From CANDYO01 sp049653745 (GTDB lineage Bacteria; Pseudomonadota; Alphaproteobacteria; Rickettsiales; CANDYO01): 7,118 nucleotides of DNA. Of the stretch, positions 1 to 5,412 are shown piece after piece (position 1 is the first letter of the stretch; every line of letters begins with the position of its first letter). The notes beneath the pieces are model-generated. The model ran no database searches. It was not told the DNA's origin and saw nothing but the letters and a program-made list of their open reading frames with translations. Location of the stretch: NCBI GenBank assembly GCA_049653745.1, contig JBASGW010000064.1:1-7118 (forward strand), written 5' to 3'. The position numbers were made by a program, and so were the translations under genes.

Positions 1-189
1 GAAGTAATGATGGCGACAGAAAATTTAGCCCAAGACCTTCAAATGGCGATTCATTCAGACCAAGAAGTAATGATGGCGACAGAAAATTTAGCTCAAGACC
101 TTCAAATGGCGATTCATTCAGACCAAGAAGTAATGATGGCGACAGAAAATTTAGTCCAAGACCTGCTGGTTCGGACTCTTTTAAACCAA
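1..189 (+). repeat. 63-bp in-frame tandem repeat, about three copies
   Basis: Units start at 1, 64 and 127, each opening GAAGTAATGATGGCGACAG. Units 1 and 2 differ at a single base (GCCCAAG versus GCTCAAG, Pro to Ser in the preferred frame). The third copy matches for its first half and diverges in the second. A shorter, degenerate fourth unit follows at about 190-243 (RSNNGGFDKPARSDSF). The 21-codon period keeps the reading frame open, so copy number can change without disrupting the protein. The array probably continues to the left of the window. Confidence 0.95.
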
Positions 190-311
190 GAAGCAACAAT
201 GGTGGATTTGATAAGCCAGCAAGAAGTGACTCTTTTGAAAAAAGATCTCCTCGTAGATTTGGAGATAATAATCAAACTAGACCAAAACCTACAGGAAATA
301 AATTTGCTTAA
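1..311 (+). CDS. C-terminal tail of an RNA-binding-type protein (partial, 5' end outside window)
   Basis: This reading frame is open from the window edge (first full codon at 3-5) to a TAA at 309-311, so only the last ~102 residues are visible. They are low-complexity and basic, rich in Arg, Ser, Asp, Gly, Pro, Asn and Phe, with units such as SNDGDRKFSPRPSNGDSFRP repeated, ending in TRPKPTGNKFA. Such disordered Arg/Gly-type tails are typical of DEAD-box RNA helicases, RluB-type pseudouridine synthases and other RNA-binding proteins of AT-rich alphaproteobacteria; which one cannot be said, because the catalytic part is outside. A second frame (from 7 to 324, beginning MMATENLAQDLQ) is also open. 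I prefer the frame given here because its third codon positions are clearly richer in A/T, its composition matches a known class of tail, and it needs no start codon inside a repeat. A terminator follows 25 bases after the stop. Confidence 0.7.
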   Translation, partial: SNDGDRKFSPRPSNGDSFRPRSNDGDRKFSSRPSNGDSFRPRSNDGDRKFSPRPAGSDSFKPRSNNGGFDKPARSDSFEKRSPRRFGDNNQTRPKPTGNKFA

Positions 312-335
312 ATTTATTAAGTAGATAAATAACCT

Positions 336-384
336 AAATTAAAAACCCTTGGCTTTTTATAATCAAGCCAAGGGTTTTTAATTT
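336..384. terminator. Bidirectional intrinsic terminator
   Basis: Bases 336-355 are perfectly complementary to 365-384, giving a 20-bp stem with a 9-base loop. The GC-rich part is CCCTTGGC/GCCAAGGG. It is flanked by a T tract after the right arm and an A tract before the left arm, so it would terminate transcription from either side. It sits between the convergent stops at 311 (+) and 490 (-), as expected for a shared terminator. Confidence 0.9.
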
Positions 385-489
385 CATACTATACCTAACT
401 GCAATCATCTAAAACCATGTAAAAACTTACTAATAAATAGTAGAAATAACAGCCTATTAATCAGCAGTATTTAAGAAATAGACTTTGTA

Positions 490-1251
490 TTACAAATAAT
501 GATATGCATTATAATTTGAACAACTATCACTAAAATCTATAATAGGATCTTCTTGAAAGAGATCATTATTAGGAACCTCTGAAGACCAATAAAAATTTTC
601 AACAGCTTTAGAATAAATAAACTTACCTGAATTACTGATAACTCTATAAGCATATTCAGCCGCTATATAAACACCATTAAAATCAGAAGATGTAATAATA
701 TCTTTTTTAATCTCAGAAGCTTTCATTTTAACCGAAGCTTCTACAAAAGCTTTACATAAATTTTCTAACATGAAGCTATAATCAAGAGGGTTATAGCTTG
801 CTAACTGCTTTGCACTTGCAGCTATCATACCACCAGCAATCTCACAAACAAATGAGGTAGAGGGGTCTTTCTTTCCAATTAAATTTTTGCAAACTATCTT
901 ACTACTATCTTTTATTAAAACTTTAAAATACGAGCTATTCGATATAGTTACCTCATTATTTTCTGAATAAATATTATCTTCTACTTCTCCAGCTAATGCA
1001 GCGACAAGAAAATCTTCATAGTCAGTAGTTTCTTTAGTTCCCATAAGAAAATATTGAGTTATGGATATTATTGGATCAAAACAATTTCTAATAGCATTAA
1101 TTATAGCTGGTTGATTAATTTCTTTAGCTAAATCATCTAAATATTTAACTGTAGCACTATAAGATGAAATATATGCTGTATCATGCCAAGATGGGTCTTT
1201 TATGTTAGGCGCAGTAAATACTTCCTTTATAGATTTTGCAATACTTTTCAT
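490..1251 (-). CDS. Orphan hypothetical protein, 253 residues
   Basis: I do not recognise this protein. It starts MKSIAKSIKEVF at the ATG at 1251 and ends with an aromatic-rich tail (SNYNAYHYL). It has no signal peptide and no convincing membrane segment; it looks like a soluble, mixed helical protein with a small-residue stretch at about residues 138-151 (IAGGMIAASAKQLA). Cysteines at 57, 121, 136, 166 and 244 form no zinc motif. The Shine-Dalgarno is weak (AAAAG about 12 bases before the ATG). It stands alone, with its own promoter just upstream (1288-1316) and the shared terminator at 336-384 downstream. Composition and codon use match the neighbours. A lineage-specific protein, possibly host-interaction related, is conceivable, but nothing in the sequence proves it. 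Confidence 0.75.
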   Translation of the reverse strand: MKSIAKSIKEVFTAPNIKDPSWHDTAYISSYSATVKYLDDLAKEINQPAIINAIRNCFDPIISITQYFLMGTKETTDYEDFLVAALAGEVEDNIYSENNEVTISNSSYFKVLIKDSSKIVCKNLIGKKDPSTSFVCEIAGGMIAASAKQLASYNPLDYSFMLENLCKAFVEASVKMKASEIKKDIITSSDFNGVYIAAEYAYRVISNSGKFIYSKAVENFYWSSEVPNNDLFQEDPIIDFSDSCSNYNAYHYL

Positions 1252-1287
1252 TTGAATAATTAACTTTTATTAATATAATATAAGCAA

Positions 1288-1316
1288 AACATACTAAAGC
1301 ATGGGTATATTGTCAA
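1288..1316 (-). promoter_or_regulatory. Sigma70-type promoter for the orphan gene at 490-1251
   Basis: On the minus strand a consensus -35 box TTGACA (1311-1316) is separated by exactly 17 bases from TATGTT (1288-1293, four of six -10 matches). Transcription would start near 1280, giving a leader of about 30 bases before the ATG at 1251. The perfect -35 and ideal spacing make this the best promoter in the window by eye. Confidence 0.7.
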
Positions 1317-1320
1317 TAAA

Positions 1321-1336
1321 TTAATTTTTTAATTAA
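1321..1336. repeat. AT-only palindrome TTAATT-TTTT-AATTAA
   Basis: A 6-bp inverted repeat around four T, immediately upstream of the -35 box of the orphan gene and close to the end of the transposase remnant. It could be an UP-element-like A/T tract or chance in AT-rich DNA; it is too weak to act as a terminator. Confidence 0.35.
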
Positions 1337-1344
1337 CGATATTC

Positions 1345-1700
1345 CTAACTAGCGATAGATAGTAACAAGTTTTTATTAAAAAACATCATAATAGAGTTAT
1401 GTATCATATCAAAAGCCTTTAAATATCTGTTGGTTTTTCTATTAAATTTAGCAAGATAGTAACATATGAGAGAGTTTTCTAGTTTCGGCTTTTGCCAGGT
1501 GTTTTCCTGCTAACTTATAACATCTATACCCTTCGTATTTATCGCCACATAATATCTTAATTTTATAACCTTTGCGTTCTAGTCGCTGAGCTATTCTAAC
1601 AAATACTGATTTATCTGCTAATCTCATTGTTGGTTCCAAAAATCTAATATCTTTCTTTGTATTTTTAAATTGCTTATAGCTTCTTGAATAAGAATAAGTT
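1345..1700 (-). pseudogene. Remnant of an IS1-family transposase (3' half, frameshifted)
   Basis: Read on the minus strand, one open frame (codons down to a stop at 1448) contains KIKILCGDKYEGY followed by GKHLAKAET, matching the pattern I know from the central part of IS1-family DDE transposases ([L]-C-T-D-x-Y-x-x-Y ... KH...K.ET). The normal continuation lies in a different frame from about 1481 to a stop at 1345: YYLAKFNRKTNRY, then KAFDMIHNSIMMFF, matching the family's C-terminal RxYLARFNRKTKRYSKA.DMI pattern. A small indel near 1466-1482 therefore broke the gene. The frame stays open leftward in the protein past 1700, but I recognise no N-terminal half, no first catalytic Asp region and no InsA-type DNA-binding domain. 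A 63-codon reading using a TTG start at 1639 is not a real gene. No terminal inverted repeats or target duplication were identified. Confidence 0.7.
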
Positions 1701-1722
1701 AACCATTTATTAATGATTATAT

Positions 1723-1731
1723 TGATATAAT
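1723..1731 (+). promoter_or_regulatory. Extended -10 promoter for the gene at 1765
   Basis: TGATATAAT is a perfect extended -10 element (TG, one base, TATAAT at 1726-1731). No good -35 box is seen 16-18 bases upstream, which is normal for extended -10 promoters. Transcription would begin near 1738, leaving a leader of about 27 bases that contains the ribosome binding site AAGGAA at 1753-1758. Confidence 0.65.
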
Positions 1732-1764
1732 TTTAGCTAATTTATTAAATTCAAGGAAACATCT

Positions 1765-2397
1765 ATGAAAAATCTTCCATATCTAAAGAAGAAAATAGCA
1801 CCGGAAGTCAACAAAGACTCAGTTCCAGCAAGTGCCATTCCAGAAGCTTCAGAAGAATTTGCAACATTAACTGAAAAAAATATAAAATCTATAATATATA
1901 ATTCGGCAAAAGGTGATAGTAATGAATTTTATACCTTACTATCGCAAATTAGTTTAGATGATAATGCAGGAGCTAAATACCTAGATATTAAATCTGACTT
2001 TGAATCATTACAAAAAGAAATATACAAAAAAGAAACAATAGTTGGAGCTGTTGAAGGCGCTCTTATAGGCTTTATAAAAAAAAATCTGGCATTTAATAAT
2101 AAAACTCAAGTTGCACCAGAGCCATTAAATATAGAGGATTATCAAAATAATATATATGATAAAATCTATAACCATTTAGTAAAAGCAGACAAAATATTAT
2201 CAACTAAAGAGCAAGATGCAATGAGCACAGATTCTGATTCTGAACAAAATAGCGTGAGCTCAACTAAAAGCAGCGAAGGTAAAATAAATTTCTCTCTAAG
2301 TAACGCTAGCAATAAGGGTATAACAAAAAGCAGAACTTTACTTCCCTCATATAATCGAGTTTCACCCACTCAAACAAATCCAGGGCAAACACATTAA
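1765..2397 (+). CDS. Orphan hypothetical protein with disordered Ser/Thr-rich C-terminus, 210 residues
   Basis: I do not recognise this protein. The ATG at 1765 is well supported: AAGGAA at 1753-1758, 6 bases away, and an extended -10 promoter before it. The N-terminus (MKNLPYLKKKIAPEV) is basic and not a signal peptide. Residues ~34-143 look helical and charged, with a short apolar patch at 92-105 (TIVGAVEGALIGFI) too short for a clear membrane span. Residues ~146-210 are low-complexity, rich in Ser, Thr, Asn and Gln (STDSDSEQNSVSSTKSSEG) and end PTQTNPGQTH, so probably disordered. A soluble helical core plus a polar tail is a shape shared by many secreted effectors of intracellular bacteria, but that is inference only. 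It is monocistronic, bounded by the IS1 remnant upstream and the convergent tRNA downstream. The antisense open frame at 2166-2369 is a shadow. Confidence 0.75.
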   Translation: MKNLPYLKKKIAPEVNKDSVPASAIPEASEEFATLTEKNIKSIIYNSAKGDSNEFYTLLSQISLDDNAGAKYLDIKSDFESLQKEIYKKETIVGAVEGALIGFIKKNLAFNNKTQVAPEPLNIEDYQNNIYDKIYNHLVKADKILSTKEQDAMSTDSDSEQNSVSSTKSSEGKINFSLSNASNKGITKSRTLLPSYNRVSPTQTNPGQTH

Positions 2398-2506
2398 ATT
2401 CTTTGGCTAAGCAATAACTCACCTATGTTAATAAAGCAAATAATTTAATATGACGGCGTCAAATAAAAATTATATAAGAATTCCACAGGCATAAAATAAT
2501 TTTGGG

Positions 2507-2564
2507 TATAATCTATCCAACGATAGTTACTTAATTTAAGGATAAATTTAAAATGATTTTTTGA
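2507..2564 (+). promoter_or_regulatory. Orphan promoter-like -10 with Shine-Dalgarno and a 3-codon reading frame
   Basis: A perfect TATAAT (2507-2512) is followed by a small hairpin (CTATC, loop CAAC, GATAG, 2513-2526), then AAGGA (2538-2542) and ATG ATT TTT TGA (2553-2564). No -35 box is convincing. The signals point at the antisense side of the tRNA gene. This could be the leftover start of a lost gene, a short regulatory RNA, or chance in AT-rich DNA. The rest of 2398-2589 holds only a short dyad, TGACGGCGTCA, at about 2450-2460. Confidence 0.25.
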
Positions 2565-2589
2565 TTAGAAAGAGTAAACTTTAAGAAAA

Positions 2590-2666
2590 TGGTCGGGGCA
2601 GAGAGATTCGAACTCCCGACCCCCTGGTCCCAAACCAGGTGCGCTACCAGACTGCGCTATGCCCCG
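2590..2666 (-). tRNA. tRNA-Pro (anticodon UGG)
   Basis: The 77-base minus-strand sequence folds into a complete cloverleaf. The acceptor stem CGGGGCA pairs with TGCCCCG (7 of 7). The D arm is GCGC...GCGC, the anticodon stem is CCTGG/CCAGG with loop TTTGGGA and anticodon TGG (plus-strand bases 2630-2632), and the T arm carries TTCGAAT. Discriminator A and the CCA end are encoded (plus-strand TGG at 2590-2592). UGG reads proline codons and can serve as the only proline tRNA in reduced genomes. The open frame antisense to it (GAERFELPTPWSQTR...) is a familiar misannotation and is not a gene. Confidence 0.98.
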
Positions 2667-2685
2667 AAAATAATTGTAGGAGTTA

Positions 2686-2714
2686 TTTATATACAGTTTA
2701 TAAGATATAAGCAA
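2686..2714 (-). promoter_or_regulatory. Probable promoter of tRNA-Pro
   Basis: On the minus strand TTGCTT (2709-2714) and TATAAA (2686-2691) are spaced by 17 bases, placing transcription start near 2679, about 13 bases before the mature tRNA 5' end. The -35 box is weak (three of six). It lies in the 93-base gap after the upstream minus-strand gene, so read-through from that cluster is also possible. Confidence 0.45.
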
Positions 2715-2759
2715 TAGTTTTTATCATAAGAACTAGTTATTATTATAAGAGATCAGCAA

Positions 2760-3182
2760 TTACTTAATTTTAATCCGCCTTTTGCCCTTATATTCATTAG
2801 CAACGTAAGTTTGGGTGGTGTAATGCTCTCTATACCCTCTATAAACTTGTACTCCTGCAAATTCAGATAGTCTTTCCTGACAAAGACTATAAGTATAAAT
2901 ACATATATCAGTCTTAGCAAACTGGTTTAAACGATCTTCAAAGAAATCTAGGTTATTCAAATGACACCAGCTTCTACCATCAAATATTTTGGCTTTAAAA
3001 TATCCTTTAAAACCTTTGCTTTGATAATTATTAAGTATTATAGGATAAAGTTCTTCTTCGTCATTTAAATAAAGATAAACATCCCCAACCAATGCTTTAG
3101 CAATCTCTTCTTCATCACAATGAAGTAGATATACTTTACCAGTTAAGGTGATGGATTTGATATTCTTGGCTTGTCCGCGCAT
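2760..3182 (-). CDS. Hypothetical protein, 140 residues, downstream of the CysQ-like gene
   Basis: I do not recognise this protein. It begins MRGQAKNIKSITLTGKVYLLHC and ends with a basic tail (YKGKRRIKIK). It is soluble-looking, with no signal peptide or membrane segment; alternating short beta-prone stretches (VYLLHC, GDVYLYL, YPIIL, GYFKAKIF) suggest a small alpha/beta or beta-rich fold, and tyrosine is abundant. Cysteines are scattered and form no metal motif. The ATG lies 12 bases after the stop of the CysQ-like gene, without a good Shine-Dalgarno close by, so translation may be coupled to that gene. Co-transcription suggests a shared regulon but not necessarily a shared function. Confidence 0.8.
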   Translation of the reverse strand: MRGQAKNIKSITLTGKVYLLHCDEEEIAKALVGDVYLYLNDEEELYPIILNNYQSKGFKGYFKAKIFDGRSWCHLNNLDFFEDRLNQFAKTDICIYTYSLCQERLSEFAGVQVYRGYREHYTTQTYVANEYKGKRRIKIK

Positions 3183-3194
3183 AATATAACTAAA

Positions 3195-3974
3195 TTACCG
3201 ATTATTTCCTAAAGCTATGAACTCTGGATTATAATATTTTTTCTCTTTATGTCCATAAGTTAAGTCATTACCTGCTAAATCTTTAATGCTTCCTCCAGCA
3301 GAATTTAAAATTGCATGAGCTGCTGCAGTATCCCACTCCATTATATTCCCTAAACGTAAATATATATCCGCCTCTCCTTCAGCTATCAAACATATTTTTA
3401 ATGAACTTGAAAATATAATTATTTGATTAATTTTAGTATCACTTAAATAAGCATATAGCTTGTTATTAGTAATAGAAGACTCACTTACCACAATAGTTGC
3501 TCCCTCTTCTGGAATTGCTCTAGTATGGATTATTTGCGCCTCTTGCTCCTCTATCTGCTTATAAGCAATATTTTTCTCATCAGTATAATATAATTTTTTA
3601 CTTAAAGGAGAATAAACAATACCAAAACTAGGTTTAGAATCTTTGATTAATCCTATATTAATAGTGAATTCTCCATTTTTTTTGATAAAGCTTCTAGTAG
3701 CATCTAAAGGATCAATAGACCAAAAATATTGATAGCTTTCATCTAATAAATGATGGTTTGATACGTCTTCTTCAGAAATTATAAGGATATTAGGAAATAA
3801 TTCTTTTAACTTTGCACAAATAAAATTATTAGCTTCTAAATCTGCGCAAGTTACTGGAGAATTATCACCTTTTTGTTCAACATTAAAATTATAATGATGA
3901 TAATAATTCATAATTATTTGACCAGCTTCTTTAACGATAAGAATAATTTTTTTAATGTCTTGGTTATTAAGCAT
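3195..3974 (-). CDS. cysQ: CysQ-like 3'(2'),5'-bisphosphate nucleotidase, inositol monophosphatase family
   Basis: This Mg2+-dependent phosphatase most likely converts adenosine 3',5'-bisphosphate (PAP) to AMP in the cytoplasm. The 259 residues fit the family. Motifs in order: KGDNSPVTCAD at 35-45, the metal-binding ISEED at 66-70, DPLDATRSFIKKNGEFTINI at 88-107 (family form DPLDGTKEF; Asp 88 and 91 conserved), SSSLK at 189-193 followed by AEGEADIY, and MEWDTAAAHAI at 212-222 with catalytic Asp 215, which favours CysQ over plain inositol monophosphatase. Two glycines usual in the family are replaced (Gly to Ala at 92, Gly to Ser at ~189). The ATG at 3974 lies 2 bases after the stop of the TM2-RDD gene; its Shine-Dalgarno AGAAGG is made by that gene's last codons. 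Sulfate assimilation is unusual in such bacteria, so PAP released during holo-ACP synthesis is the likelier substrate source (inference). Confidence 0.9.
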   Translation of the reverse strand: MLNNQDIKKIILIVKEAGQIIMNYYHHYNFNVEQKGDNSPVTCADLEANNFICAKLKELFPNILIISEEDVSNHHLLDESYQYFWSIDPLDATRSFIKKNGEFTINIGLIKDSKPSFGIVYSPLSKKLYYTDEKNIAYKQIEEQEAQIIHTRAIPEEGATIVVSESSITNNKLYAYLSDTKINQIIIFSSSLKICLIAEGEADIYLRLGNIMEWDTAAAHAILNSAGGSIKDLAGNDLTYGHKEKKYYNPEFIALGNNR

Positions 3975-3976
3975 AT

Positions 3977-4639
3977 CTACCTTCTTTCATAAATCACATA
4001 AGTTTTGGCAATAATATCATGTAATCCTCTATGATTTCTAGTAAAAGCAATCATAATAAACCCTAAGCCCAAAGTAATATAAGAAAAATAATAAGCCAAG
4101 CATCTGGCAAAAGAATGATCCAAAGTTAGAGCCTTATTATTACTATTAACCACTATAATTCCTACAATATTTTTACCAATGGTAGCTTGCTTAGTAGAGG
4201 CGGTTAGTATTGCATAATAAAAAACACTCATGGCGATTCTAATAAATTCTTCTAGTTCCATTAATAAGAAAATAAAGTTATTACTAATATACAAGCTCAT
4301 GGGAGCAATAATTATAGCAAAAACAAGAAAGCAGGCACTGGTAATAATAATAGTATCTATGATATGGGCCACTAAACGAATTTTAAACCCTGCATACTGA
4401 CCTTCTCTATCTCTATCCCATTTTAACAATAAATTATTATTATCCGTAAAATCTTCTCTAAGAATTGCAATAGCATCTATTAAATACCATATTAGAAATC
4501 CACCAAATGTAAAAAATTGAATAAACGCAGTGAAATATTTTCCTACATAAAAACGATGAAAACCAAATGCACCCAAGAATACACATAGTAAAAATGCATT
4601 AACATTGGATTTGGAGCTAGCAAGATTTCTATTTAACAT
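3977..4639 (-). CDS. TM2-RDD fusion integral membrane protein
   Basis: A 220-residue inner-membrane protein joining two small membrane domains. Residues ~13-62 are a TM2 domain: two hydrophobic segments around GAFGFHRFYVGKY (23-35), then FGGFLIWYLIDAIAI. Residues ~82-216 are an RDD domain with Arg 88 and Asp 95 in RLVAHIID, transmembrane segments near 93-117 and 133-148, the linking motif IGKNIVGIIVV (154-164) and the family's C-terminal HRGLHDIIAKT (203-213). The function of neither domain is firmly known; RDD proteins have been linked to ion or small-solute movement. It is first in a cluster with the CysQ-like gene. AAAGGA lies about 15 bases before the ATG at 4639, further than usual, but no other in-frame start is nearer. 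The gene diverges from recO across 40 bases. Confidence 0.88.
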   Translation of the reverse strand: MLNRNLASSKSNVNAFLLCVFLGAFGFHRFYVGKYFTAFIQFFTFGGFLIWYLIDAIAILREDFTDNNNLLLKWDRDREGQYAGFKIRLVAHIIDTIIITSACFLVFAIIIAPMSLYISNNFIFLLMELEEFIRIAMSVFYYAILTASTKQATIGKNIVGIIVVNSNNKALTLDHSFARCLAYYFSYITLGLGFIMIAFTRNHRGLHDIIAKTYVIYERR

Positions 4640-4679
4640 ATAATATAATAAAATTCCTTTCTAATATTTCTGTTTTTAT

Positions 4680-5396
4680 ATGCAATGGACCAGTGAAGCA
4701 ATAATTCTTAAACATCAACAATTTAATGATGACAAATTGCTATGCTGGTGCTTTAGCGCTACACACGGCATTTATAAAGGACTAATTTCTCTAAATAGCA
4801 AAACTCGCAATCAAATTCAGATTGGCAATATTATTCAAGCAACCTGGAGAGCCCGATTAGAGGAACATTTAGGAAGCTATTATTGTGAGCTACTAAAACC
4901 TCTCTCCATGGTAATTATAAATGATAAATTGAAGCTATCTTCAATATTAAGCCTTTGTTCATTGCTCAGTAGTTGCCTCCCTGAGAGAGCATTAGAAGCC
5001 AAAATATATGACAATACTATTAGTTATTTACTTAGTTTAAAAGATCATACTAACTGGCTTACTGATTATATTAAACTTGAATTATCTATATTGCAAGAAA
5101 TGGGTTATGGTTTAAATTTAGATGAATGTGGCGCCACCGGATCAAAAGAAAATTTACATTATATCTCACCAAAAACTGGAAGAGCCATTAGTAGAGAGGC
5201 TGGCGAAGCTTATCATGATAAATTATTCTTATTGCCAAAATTTTTAACTAAAGGAACTGATCCTTTACCAGAAGATATTATAAATTCTCTAAAAATAACT
5301 CAATATTTTATTGATAAGCATTTTTATAAAGCTCATTCTAAAGAATTGCCAAACTCTAGGTTTAAGTTCACTGAATTGGTAAGTGAAAACTTTTAA
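4680..5396 (+). CDS. recO: DNA repair protein RecO
   Basis: RecO binds single-stranded DNA and, with RecR, loads RecA onto SSB-covered gaps in the RecF recombination-repair pathway. At 238 residues the length is normal. Residues 1-~80 form the N-terminal OB fold (MQWTSEAIILKHQQFNDDKL ... ARLEEHLGSYYCELLKP), followed by a helical domain. The C-terminal part shows alphaproteobacterial hallmarks: ILQEMGYGLNLDECGATG (137-154) and YISPKTGRAISREAGEAY (161-178). It has one cysteine (150) where many RecO proteins have a four-cysteine zinc site, common in this class. The ATG at 4680 fits the usual N-terminus, but the preceding bases are T-rich with no Shine-Dalgarno. TATAAT copies at 4639-4644 and 4644-4649 could serve as a -10, giving a very short leader. 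It converges with the transporter gene, leaving only 16 bases between stops. Confidence 0.93.
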   Translation: MQWTSEAIILKHQQFNDDKLLCWCFSATHGIYKGLISLNSKTRNQIQIGNIIQATWRARLEEHLGSYYCELLKPLSMVIINDKLKLSSILSLCSLLSSCLPERALEAKIYDNTISYLLSLKDHTNWLTDYIKLELSILQEMGYGLNLDECGATGSKENLHYISPKTGRAISREAGEAYHDKLFLLPKFLTKGTDPLPEDIINSLKITQYFIDKHFYKAHSKELPNSRFKFTELVSENF

Positions 5397-5412
5397 CAAC
5401 TAACCAATAACT

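Noticed and set aside
1..189. CRISPR array
   Set aside because: Repeats are directly adjacent with no unique spacers and lie in a coding frame.
7..324. Open frame of 105 codons beginning MMATENLAQDLQ
   Set aside because: Shadow of the + frame that enters from the left edge and stops at 311; poorer third-position composition and repeated internal ATGs created by the 63-bp repeat.
429..443. Small hairpin TACTA-ATAAA-TAGTA as a second terminator
   Set aside because: Only five A/T-rich pairs and no T tract; the strong terminator at 336-384 already serves both genes.
1448..1639. 63-codon minus-strand open frame as an independent gene
   Set aside because: It uses a TTG start inside a longer open stretch, and its sequence is the middle of an IS1-type transposase whose end lies in another frame.
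2166..2369. 67-codon minus-strand open frame
   Set aside because: Entirely antisense to the well-supported gene at 1765-2397, whose Ser-rich codons create the open frame; no ribosome site or promoter.
1252..2590. Genomic island or attachment site beside tRNA-Pro
   Set aside because: No integrase gene and no repeat of the tRNA 3' end were seen in the window; a single IS remnant is not enough.
2562..2720. Plus-strand reading through the tRNA (…GAERFELPTPWSQTR…)
   Set aside because: Well-known false protein produced by the antisense of a tRNA gene.
2726..2743. Imperfect dyad around AACTAGTT as terminator of the 2760-3182 gene
   Set aside because: Contains a mismatch, almost all A/T and has no clear T tract on the minus strand, so it is likely chance.
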